NCBI RefSeq assembly: GCF_014284365.1
Contig: NZ_JACOGG010000003.1
Location: 248,001-312,000 of the forward strand
DNA: 64,000 nt
Origin: Cognatundibacterium rugosum
GTDB lineage: Bacteria > Pseudomonadota > Gammaproteobacteria > Burkholderiales > Burkholderiaceae_D
Reading direction: 5' to 3'
In this document: positions 8,145 through 15,618 of the stretch, one piece after another
Layout of the letters: the number at the start of each line of letters is the position of its first letter
Numbering within the stretch: the stretch's first letter is position 1
Program-made: the position numbers and the translations under genes
The notes under the pieces: model-generated
The model's input: the letters and a program-made list of their open reading frames with translations, nothing else
What the model was told of the DNA's origin: nothing
The model's database searches: none

Positions 8145-8537
8145 GGTTTTACCTCCGTCTTTCCGGGGCGCGTTGCTGCATGCTGGATCAAATTTTGTAT
8201 CAGATTGCGAGTGCTGAGTTGGACAGATTTTTATTGCAAACTATAAATACCAGCATATATGACAATCTTCACAATGCCTAGCCCCAATTATGTGCAATTT
8301 GTTATGATCTGCTGTGGATCGGAATGAAGGGAAATTGTTCCGGCAAGGCGAAAAAAAGCCTGTGGTGTTGTGGAATGCGTCACTGGAAAGCGATGTTTGT
8401 TTCGATAGCAGGCAATATGCTGGCTGAAACCCTGGCTACTCTTCGGCGACGAAGGCAGTACATATGTCACGACAAGGGACGTAACGCCGCTGGAGTGGTT
8501 TTGGGTAAGTCACGGTAAATAGAAAACAGGGAAGACG
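8145..8537. other. gene-free interval with divergent promoters expected
   Basis: About 390 bases between the divergent GGDEF-HDOD operon and the DUF1345 gene. It must contain both promoters, but I could not identify a convincing -35/-10 pair for either. The short open frames here (for example 8324-8518) lack coding character. No repeat or structured RNA was recognised. Confidence 0.4.
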
Positions 8538-9197
8538 ATGCATATTTGGACCGCATTGCGGAAAATCAGGCGGCCACGCTTAGTGCTGGCTATATTTTTG
8601 GGTATGTTGAGCATCGCGCTATGGCCACAGCACTGGCGTATATCGACCCGTGTCATGCTTAGCTGGGATGTTGCAGTATGGACTTATCTGGTATTGATGG
8701 GGTGGATGATGTCACGTGCCAGGCCAGAGCAAGTGATGGAGATGGCCGAGAAAGAAGATGAAAGTGCGGTCGCAATTCTGACTCTTATTTCTGTGTGCGC
8801 CACCATCAGCCTGGCCGCGATTGTGATTGAACTTGCCGGGATACAGGGCGCACCGGCTGATGTGAAAATATTTCATTATGTGCTGACGGGCCTGACGGTA
8901 CTAGGCGCGTGGGCCCTGGTCGCTGTGGTATTTAGCTTTCACTACGCGTTATTGTTTTACAGTTCACCGGAGCTGCAACGTGCATTGAAATTTCCTGATC
9001 AGGAATGTACTCCCGATTTTTGGGATTTTCTGTACTTTTCTTTTACCATCGCGGTTGCTGCGCAGACTTCTGATGTCAGTGTGATGTGTGGCAGTGCACG
9101 TAAAACTGTATTGTTTCAGTCTGTGCTGAGTTTTTTCTTTAATGTGGCAGTGTTGGGGTTTTCGATTAATATCGCGGCCAGTCTAGTCAGCGCCTGA
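8538..9197 (+). CDS. DUF1345 family membrane protein
   Basis: 219 residues with about five membrane segments (near residues 15-32, 41-58, 80-104, 113-138 and 190-215). The motif YFSFTIAVAAQTSDV in a loop before the last helix, together with FHYALLFY, is characteristic of DUF1345. The motif resembles the pore region of ion channels, but no function has been shown for the family. The ATG follows GGGAAG. It appears monocistronic; 106 bases separate it from the next gene. Confidence 0.8.
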   Translation: MHIWTALRKIRRPRLVLAIFLGMLSIALWPQHWRISTRVMLSWDVAVWTYLVLMGWMMSRARPEQVMEMAEKEDESAVAILTLISVCATISLAAIVIELAGIQGAPADVKIFHYVLTGLTVLGAWALVAVVFSFHYALLFYSSPELQRALKFPDQECTPDFWDFLYFSFTIAVAAQTSDVSVMCGSARKTVLFQSVLSFFFNVAVLGFSINIAASLVSA

Positions 9198-9303
9198 CAG
9201 TGGCATTGCGCAGGCTGGATTATTCTGTTATCTCTCGATATGTCTTTTTTGCGATCTATGTATTGATGCGTACACTGATCAACAATATTTTTCTTGTGAA
9301 CGC

Positions 9304-10542
9304 ATGCTACTTAACTATATTTGGATCAGCTTTTTTCTGATCAGTTTTCTTGCTGCTCTGCTGCAATTCCTCGTGTTCGGCGATGTTGACGTTTTTAAAC
9401 GCATTATGGACGGCACGTTTGAATCTGCACGCATGGGTGTGATGGACATCGCATTGCCGTTGGCGGGGGTGATGACGCTGTGGCTGGGCATCATGAATAT
9501 CGGAGAAAAAGCCGGCGCAATACAGTTTTTCGCACGTATCATAGGTCCATTTTTTTCACGGATTTTCCCTGGCGTCCCTGCCGATCATCCGGCCAACGGA
9601 CATATGGTCATGAACTTTTCGGCGAATTTACTGGGGCTGGATAATGCTGCCACGCCATTTGGTCTGAAGGCAATGGAAAGCCTGCAAACGCTTAATCCAA
9701 ATAAAGATGAGGCGACCGATGCGCAGATTATGTTCCTGGTATTGCATACATCTGGCCTGACCCTGATACCTTTGGCTATCATGGCGCAGCGAGCTATCCT
9801 GGGGGCGCAGAATCCGTCGGATATTTTCATACCTTGCCTGATCGCTACCTACGTTGCAACGATAGTTGGTCTGATCGCCGTCGCGATTTTTCAGCGCATC
9901 AATCTACTAAACCGGGTGGTACTGGGGTGGCTGGGTGGCATCAGTGCTGCCATCGTCAGTTTAGTCTGGTACATGAGCCATTTCATGAGCCGGACCGAGA
10001 TCGAAGTTTTCTCTAAAGTCAGCAGCAATCTTTTGCTGTTTTCTATCATCGTTGCCTTCATACTGGGTGCGATGCGGAAGAAAGTGAACGTCTATGACGC
10101 GTTTATTGAAGGTGCAAAAGGCGGAATGCAAACTTCACTGACTATCATTCCCTATCTGGTCGGCATGCTGGTGGCTATCGGTGTGTTACGTAATGCGGGC
10201 GTACTGGGTATGCTGGTGTCCGGCTTTACCTGGCTGTTTTCGCAACTGGGAGTGAATACCGATTTCACTTCCGCTTTGCCGACTGCTTTAATGAAACCGT
10301 TCAGCAGCAGTGGTTCACGTGCATTGATGGTGGATGCGATGAAAACCTATGGTGTTGATTCCTTTGTCGGGCGGCTGACTTGTATTTTTCAGGGTTCGGC
10401 AGATACGACTTTCTATATCGTTGCACTGTATTTCGGATCGGTAGGGATACGTAAGACACGCTATGCGATTTCTGTCGGCCTGATCGCCGATATGGCTGGC
10501 GTGATTGCGGCGATTTTTGTCGCCTATTTGTTTTTCCATTGA
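9304..10542 (+). CDS. fused SpmA-SpmB-like nucleoside-recognition (Gate) membrane protein
   Basis: 412 residues with two tandem Gate domains: an SpmA-like half (about 1-200; GVMDIALPLAGVMTLWLGIMNIGEKAG, ANLLGLDNAATPFGLKAM) and an SpmB-like half (about 235-410; FIEGAKGGMQTSLTIIPYLVGMLVAIGVLRN, FSSSGSRALM). SpmA and SpmB are separate spore-maturation proteins in Bacillus. The fused version is common in non-sporulating proteobacteria and is thought to be a transporter of unknown substrate. About nine hydrophobic segments are visible. The gene lies alone and converges with the M14 peptidase. Confidence 0.82.
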   Translation: MLLNYIWISFFLISFLAALLQFLVFGDVDVFKRIMDGTFESARMGVMDIALPLAGVMTLWLGIMNIGEKAGAIQFFARIIGPFFSRIFPGVPADHPANGHMVMNFSANLLGLDNAATPFGLKAMESLQTLNPNKDEATDAQIMFLVLHTSGLTLIPLAIMAQRAILGAQNPSDIFIPCLIATYVATIVGLIAVAIFQRINLLNRVVLGWLGGISAAIVSLVWYMSHFMSRTEIEVFSKVSSNLLLFSIIVAFILGAMRKKVNVYDAFIEGAKGGMQTSLTIIPYLVGMLVAIGVLRNAGVLGMLVSGFTWLFSQLGVNTDFTSALPTALMKPFSSSGSRALMVDAMKTYGVDSFVGRLTCIFQGSADTTFYIVALYFGSVGIRKTRYAISVGLIADMAGVIAAIFVAYLFFH

Positions 10543-10555
10543 ACAGAACCACTCG

Positions 10556-10578
10556 GCAGCCATCATGGTGATGGCTGC
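10556..10578. terminator. hairpin between convergent genes
   Basis: GCAGCCATCA (10556-10565) and TGATGGCTGC (10569-10578) form a perfect 10-bp stem with a three-base loop, 13 bases after the SpmAB stop. There is no real T-run on either strand, so its strength as a terminator is doubtful. Confidence 0.4.
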
Positions 10579-10589
10579 TGACTTTAGAC

Positions 10590-12353
10590 TTATTTGGGAA
10601 TGATGCTGGTTTTGTAGACTGGATATTGCTGGTAATTCTGATCCCAGGAGCTGTGGCGTTTGGCGAAAAACTCCAGCCGCGCTGCCGGATTTTTGGCGAA
10701 GGCCGGATCAGACTTCAATTTTTGCGCAAATTCTTTTTTCAGTTCCGGATCTGCCGCCAGTTGCTCTCTGGCGACGTCTTCCGCTACATAGGCTTCCATG
10801 TACTCTTTTTGCTCAAAGGCGTTATTGAACATGCCCCAGTTGACCAATGCATCTGCTGAGGCGGGTTCGAATAATGTGGCAACCAAAGCGGACTTCGGTT
10901 GGGCCGATGGGATGAATAATGAGGCTTTGCCAAAATTAGCGGTCGCTGTTTTCCATTCGCCCTGTAGCTTCAATTGCTGATGTGACTCAAAGGACGAAGC
11001 GGAAAATTTTGCCTGACTGGCTTGAAAGCGTTCCACCGTCACATCGTTGAGCGCTGTGCTCAGCGACTGGAATTGGATGCCATGTAGCCTGAGTTTTTCC
11101 AGTACTGGTTTGGCATAGGCAGCAGGTACCAGATAACCTCCGGCGGGCAGTTGTATCTGTGTATCCGGGATAATCTCATCACGTAGTTTGACTTTCCATA
11201 GCTGCGGTTTGCTTTCGTCGTAGCGCGTCATCAGTGCGCCTGAAATGTCAGACATGGTACGCGTATAAGCATAGCCACGGAAATTGATTTGTTTATAGTT
11301 CTCTGTCGTTTTGTAAGTGAGCGGTAGCTTGTTGCCTGCAGCATTGACAGCACGTAAATCAGCTTGCTCGGCAATTTTTTTCCAATCATTGCCATGACGC
11401 GCAACCTGATCGAGGATGGCGTAAATACTGTTTTTTGTGATTTTTACCCGGGTTGCATACTCTTTCCAGGAATGGGTTTCGACCAGGATGCCAAAGCGAT
11501 TTCTCAACAGAAAATAGCCGCCGGAAAAGCGCGCGCCTGGAACACCATCGATAAAGCCTGATTGCGGATCATCTTCTTCTGCAAAAGACATGTAGAACGG
11601 CTGTGGCAAAGAACCATTTTTCTCCAGATCCGCAATGACACTGTCACGTAATGCTTTACCGCTGCGTCGCAATTCTGCGTCGCCCGCATTCACAGGTTCG
11701 ACCTGAACCGATATATCGTGTTCGAATTTCGCGCCATCTGTCACATGTAAATCCGCACTGACCAGCGGGTCCCAGACATTAATTAACCTGAGCATAGCTT
11801 GCATCTCAGGCGCGTCAGCCTTGATGTAGTCACGGTTTAAATTAAAGTTTTGCGCGGTGGTGCGCCATCCCATTTCTTCGGGGCCACGCTGATTAGGACG
11901 ATTCCATTTGCCAAAACGCTCGTGTCCATCGACATTAAACACCGGTACGAATAACAAGACCTGCTTATCGAGCAGATCGCTACCCGGATTTTGTGCGAGT
12001 AATTCTTTAATCGCTAAGAAGCCAGCATCTTTGCCATCGATTTCACCCGCGTGTATGCCTGCCTGTATCAGTGTGACCGGGATTTGTTTTTCTTTGACAG
12101 CTAGCGGTGTCAGGGCGCCGGTCTTGGTCACCAGCATCGCCAGCATAGGCCGTCCTTCAGGACTGCGGCCAAATTCCTGGCAACGTACAAATTTAGGATA
12201 ATTTTTTTGGAAATTCCGGCACAGGGTTTCTACTTCATCGTAGCGTCCGGTTTTCTGAAATTGCGACTTTTCTGCGAGTGTGGTGATGTTTTCAGCGGCA
12301 CTTGCTGTGCCGCCGGTCAGGAGACTGGCAATCAGGAAGGACAGTAATTTCAT
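10590..12353 (-). CDS. secreted M14 family zinc carboxypeptidase-like protein
   Basis: 587 residues from the ATG at 12351-12353, which opens a clear signal peptide (MKLLSFLIASLLTGGTASAAE). A longer frame beginning with TTG at 12395 would bury this signal and is less likely. Zinc ligands appear as HAGEIDGKDAG (HxxE) and, after NFNLNRDY, SADLHVTDG; the catalytic Glu is probably in GILVETHSWKEY. M14 enzymes cleave C-terminal residues from peptides or cell-wall peptides. The C-terminal 200 residues lie outside the catalytic fold. It acts in the periplasm or outside the cell. The upstream gene on the same strand (TRZ/ATZ hydrolase) is 125 bases away and may or may not be co-transcribed. Confidence 0.82.
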   Translation of the reverse strand: MKLLSFLIASLLTGGTASAAENITTLAEKSQFQKTGRYDEVETLCRNFQKNYPKFVRCQEFGRSPEGRPMLAMLVTKTGALTPLAVKEKQIPVTLIQAGIHAGEIDGKDAGFLAIKELLAQNPGSDLLDKQVLLFVPVFNVDGHERFGKWNRPNQRGPEEMGWRTTAQNFNLNRDYIKADAPEMQAMLRLINVWDPLVSADLHVTDGAKFEHDISVQVEPVNAGDAELRRSGKALRDSVIADLEKNGSLPQPFYMSFAEEDDPQSGFIDGVPGARFSGGYFLLRNRFGILVETHSWKEYATRVKITKNSIYAILDQVARHGNDWKKIAEQADLRAVNAAGNKLPLTYKTTENYKQINFRGYAYTRTMSDISGALMTRYDESKPQLWKVKLRDEIIPDTQIQLPAGGYLVPAAYAKPVLEKLRLHGIQFQSLSTALNDVTVERFQASQAKFSASSFESHQQLKLQGEWKTATANFGKASLFIPSAQPKSALVATLFEPASADALVNWGMFNNAFEQKEYMEAYVAEDVAREQLAADPELKKEFAQKLKSDPAFAKNPAARLEFFAKRHSSWDQNYQQYPVYKTSIIPK

Positions 12354-12478
12354 GGCTGAGCCTGGTGATGATGAGAACATAGATCGCCAAAGCAAATCCT
12401 CGCATGGAGGTGTGAATTGTTAGCGATCCGCAATCTTACAGCAGGCTCAGACCCTGCAAACCGTTCTTGGTTCCCAGT

Positions 12479-13801
12479 TCAGGCGGCGTCGATGTTAGCG
12501 ACGATTTTTTGTTGCCACCACCTTGCAGTATCCAATAACTGCTGGCTGTCCAGGCTGGTCAATACGCGTTCTCGCATCAGGCAGCGTCCATTGACCCAGG
12601 TGTGGGTTACCTGTTCACGTCCTGCCGCATAGACAATTTGCGATGCAGGATCGAACATAGGTTGCGTCTCTATCGTGTCGAGATCAATCGCAATCAGATC
12701 TGCGCGTTTACCAGGCAGCAGACTACCGATTTGACTGTCCAGACCCAGTGCCCGGGCACCCGCTAAAGTCGCCATTTCCAGTGCTTTGTGCGCATGCAAG
12801 GCAGTCGGGTCACCGGATTGGGCTTTCGCCAGTATGGCTGCCAGACGCAGATCTCCGAGCAGATCCAGTTTGTTGTTGCTGGCTGCGCCATCCGTGCCTA
12901 TACCCACATTCACGCCTTGTCGCTGCATGGCGTGGAGGCTCGCAAAGCCAGAAGCCAGTTTTAGATTGCTGGCCGGATTATGCGCGATATGTACGCCTTG
13001 GCGCGCCAATAATGCGATTTCATCGTCAGTGGTATGCACCATATGCGCCGCGATCAGATTGGGTGAAAGCAGGCCAAGCTGATGCAAACGTTCCAGCGGA
13101 CGTTTGCCATGTTGCTCTAGGCTGCCTTGAATTTCTTCTTGGGTTTCATGAATGTGGCAATGGATGCCCATGCCATGCTGTTCTGCCAGTGCGATAATTT
13201 TGCGGAAGGTCGTATCGGCCACGGTATAAGGCGCATGCGGAGCCAGCCGGAAATCGACCCCTTCTTGTCCGGCAAATTGCTGATGCGCCGCCAGTGCTTT
13301 CTCCAGATAATCATCGGCATTGTTACCATAACCGGTAGGGAACTCCAGAATACTGCAACCGACCACAGTGCGCATACCGCTGGCTAATCCGGCACGCGCC
13401 ACGGCGTCATGGTGGAAATACATATCATTGACAGTGGTGGTGCCGCCTCTGAGCATTTCTGCGATTGCGAAGCTGGTGCCATCGAACACAAATTGGTCGG
13501 ACACATGTTTTTTTTCTGCCGGCCAGATGTGGTGATTTAGCCAGTCCATCAACGCCAGATCATCGGCCAGTCCGCGCAACAGACTCATCGCGGAGTGGGC
13601 ATGCAAATTCACCATACCTGGCATGATGCAGTGCTTGCTGAGTTCTACATGTTCTGCATCCGGATAGCGTAGCCGCACTTCATCGCTAGGCGCAATTTCA
13701 CGGATATCGCTTCCTTCGATTACGAGTGCATGCTGCTGCAGCACAACTCCTGCGGGTTCGACAGGGATCAGGTAGTGGGGATGGAGGCAGGTAAGAGTCA
13801 T
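12479..13801 (-). CDS. TRZ/ATZ family amidohydrolase (MTA/SAH deaminase-like)
   Basis: 440 residues, the usual length of the family. Metal-binding motifs are visible in order: NLHAHSAM (HxH), HAPYTV, HCHIHETQEEI, then the substrate-contact AHMVHTTDDEI and the distal GTDGAASNN Asp. This is the amidohydrolase superfamily pattern shared by 5'-methylthioadenosine / S-adenosylhomocysteine deaminases and the triazine hydrolases TrzN and AtzA. In betaproteobacteria the chromosomal copy most probably deaminates purine nucleoside by-products of methylation. No other methionine-salvage gene adjoins it, so the substrate is inferred from the family only. Confidence 0.83.
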   Translation of the reverse strand: MTLTCLHPHYLIPVEPAGVVLQQHALVIEGSDIREIAPSDEVRLRYPDAEHVELSKHCIMPGMVNLHAHSAMSLLRGLADDLALMDWLNHHIWPAEKKHVSDQFVFDGTSFAIAEMLRGGTTTVNDMYFHHDAVARAGLASGMRTVVGCSILEFPTGYGNNADDYLEKALAAHQQFAGQEGVDFRLAPHAPYTVADTTFRKIIALAEQHGMGIHCHIHETQEEIQGSLEQHGKRPLERLHQLGLLSPNLIAAHMVHTTDDEIALLARQGVHIAHNPASNLKLASGFASLHAMQRQGVNVGIGTDGAASNNKLDLLGDLRLAAILAKAQSGDPTALHAHKALEMATLAGARALGLDSQIGSLLPGKRADLIAIDLDTIETQPMFDPASQIVYAAGREQVTHTWVNGRCLMRERVLTSLDSQQLLDTARWWQQKIVANIDAA

Positions 13802-13968
13802 AACGAATACTTTCAGTTGTTTGCCGGATTATATCGGGAATAGTACTTTCTTGAAGGAAGCTGTTTCCCGAACCGGATTCGCTTGTAAAACCGGTGAGTA
13901 GCTGTTTGCGCATGTAAAATGCGGCATGAGTTGAAATAATCCATGTTTATTGTTTGTCAGGAGAAAAG

Positions 13969-14628
13969 ATGAAACTGTATGGTTACTTCAGAAGCTCGGC
14001 TTCTTACCGGGTGCGAATTGCATTAAACCTCAAAGGATTGGACTACGAGCATGTGGGCGTACATCTGGTCAAACATGGTGGAGAACATTTGTCTGAAGCC
14101 TTCCGCGCGATCAATCCTGAAGCTTTAGTGCCAGCGCTGACTGATGCCGAGGAAGGGGGGGGGCTGGTGTTGAGCCAGTCATTGGCCATTCTGGAGTATC
14201 TGGATGAAAAATATCCTCAATATCCATTGCTGCCAAAAGATTTAGGCTTGCGTGCTCAAGTCAGAGCTTTCGCACTGTCCATTGCCTGTGAGATACATCC
14301 GGTCAATAATTTGCGTATCTTGAAATATCTGAGTCAGACTTTGGGGGTGACAGAGGAACAGAAAAATGCCTGGTATCGGCATTGGTGTGAAGTAGGTTTG
14401 TTTGCTTTAGAGAAAAAATTGTCGCGGGATAATGCCAGATATGCATTTTGCTTTGGCGATGAACCGGGTTATGCAGATTGCTTACTGGTACCGCAAATAT
14501 ATAATGCGCAACGTTTCCAGTGTGATTTATCCCAGGTGCCTGAATTGATGCGTATCAATCAAAATTGTCTGGAACATCCGGCATTTATCAAGGCACACCC
14601 CAGTAAGCAAGCTGATGCCGACGCTTGA
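13969..14628 (+). CDS. maiA: maleylacetoacetate isomerase (zeta-class glutathione transferase)
   Basis: 219 residues. The motif YGYFRSSASYRVRIALNLKGL is the N-terminal glutathione-binding SSxxxR signature of zeta-class enzymes, and QSLAILEYLDEKYPQYPLLP is the matching second motif. The enzyme isomerises maleylacetoacetate to fumarylacetoacetate in tyrosine/homogentisate breakdown. The ATG at 13969 is chosen because AGGAG stands just before it; a TTG five codons upstream would include that ribosome site in the coding region. The gene has a nine-G run (14155-14163) encoding three glycines in an acidic loop. No fumarylacetoacetase gene is nearby, so the pathway is split. Confidence 0.88.
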   Translation: MKLYGYFRSSASYRVRIALNLKGLDYEHVGVHLVKHGGEHLSEAFRAINPEALVPALTDAEEGGGLVLSQSLAILEYLDEKYPQYPLLPKDLGLRAQVRAFALSIACEIHPVNNLRILKYLSQTLGVTEEQKNAWYRHWCEVGLFALEKKLSRDNARYAFCFGDEPGYADCLLVPQIYNAQRFQCDLSQVPELMRINQNCLEHPAFIKAHPSKQADADA

Positions 14629-14699
14629 GGTTGCTGTAAAACGATGAGCGCAGATTGTAAATTCTGGGCTTAGTTACTAAAGGCGGTGTCGCTCCGCCT

Positions 14700-15356
14700 T
14701 TAGTTGGGCTGGCCTGACGCACGATTGTCCGTGTTGAGCGCTTCGTTCAGCACGGAAATTAGCAGAGAGCGAGTGAGTTTAGATTTTGTGGTGTAACCAT
14801 CGATTGCAAACTGATGGTGTACGGTTTGCTCTGGAGCATTTCCTGGTTGACCGGTACGCAATACAATTTTGAGGCTGCTGCGATTGAGTTCGCCACGGAT
14901 GGCCTCTACCAGCTTCAAACCTGCATCGACGGTTTCCATTACTACGTCAAGCAATAGCAGTGCAATGTCAAGTTCTGTTTCCAGAACTTGACGTGCTTCT
15001 TTTGCTGAGTAGGCGTGCAGAAAATACAGTGGGCGACCATGAATTCTGACGCCGGACAGGGCTAGCAGCGTCGTTTCGTGCACATTGACATCGTCGTCTG
15101 TAATCAGAATTTTCCAAGGGTGCACTTCTGTTTTTGGAGCAATATCCTGATGCTCTTCATCCAGGAAATGAATCACGTCATCATCTGATTCGCAATTGGA
15201 TGTATTTTCGCTCAAAGAATACGCAGATAACGCAGATAACGCAGATAACGCAGAAAAAGCGTTTGCAAAGACGGAATTCAGATTGGTATTGACGCCCATC
15301 GCGATCACCTGATCGCGCATAATCAAGCCGGGCAATTTACTGTGTAACTGCTTCAT
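14700..15356 (-). CDS. stand-alone receiver-domain response regulator (DUF3369-associated type)
   Basis: 218 residues from the ATG at 15354-15356, which has AGGGAG in front; another ATG ten codons upstream (15386) has no ribosome site. The C-terminal 140 residues are a receiver: ILITDDDVNVHETT with the acidic pair, phosphoacceptor Asp in ALLLLDVVMETVDAG, and VLRTGQPG. This variant is the type that normally precedes DUF3369 in larger proteins, but no output domain follows here. The N-terminal 70 residues are unique and contain the tripeptide repeat SAL-SAL-SAL. It is divergent from a histidine kinase gene with 262 bases between, so the two are a likely pair. Confidence 0.75.
   Translation of the reverse strand: MKQLHSKLPGLIMRDQVIAMGVNTNLNSVFANAFSALSALSALSAYSLSENTSNCESDDDVIHFLDEEHQDIAPKTEVHPWKILITDDDVNVHETTLLALSGVRIHGRPLYFLHAYSAKEARQVLETELDIALLLLDVVMETVDAGLKLVEAIRGELNRSSLKIVLRTGQPGNAPEQTVHHQFAIDGYTTKSKLTRSLLISVLNEALNTDNRASGQPN
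15221..15253. repeat. 9-bp in-frame tandem repeat
   Basis: The unit ACGCAGATA is repeated three times (15221-15247) and continues with ACGCAG to 15253. It lies inside the response-regulator gene on the opposite strand and encodes repeated Ser-Ala-Leu. Unit length is a multiple of three, so copy-number change would alter protein length without a frameshift. Confidence 0.85.
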
Positions 15357-15618
15357 CAGTGTTCTCCCTGTTGCTTGGATTGTCATCTACTTTCTAATCT
15401 TATGTGAAGCCAACTTGTTTATCAAGATTAGACATGGAAAATCCTGAGAGAGTTTACATGTAAATGAGGGCTTGCGTTTGATTTTTTTCCAATATGTAAC
15501 TTCCTCTGGTGTACCATGAAGCATGATAGGCATAGTCTGAATGCGTAAGGATTCAAGCGAGTGGCTGGTTTTTAGTTCGAAAAAATAGGGTAATCATTCA
15601 AAGGCAGGAGGGGTGTTG

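Noticed and set aside
8324-8518. 64-codon frame upstream of the DUF1345 gene
   Set aside because: No ribosome site and no recognisable features.
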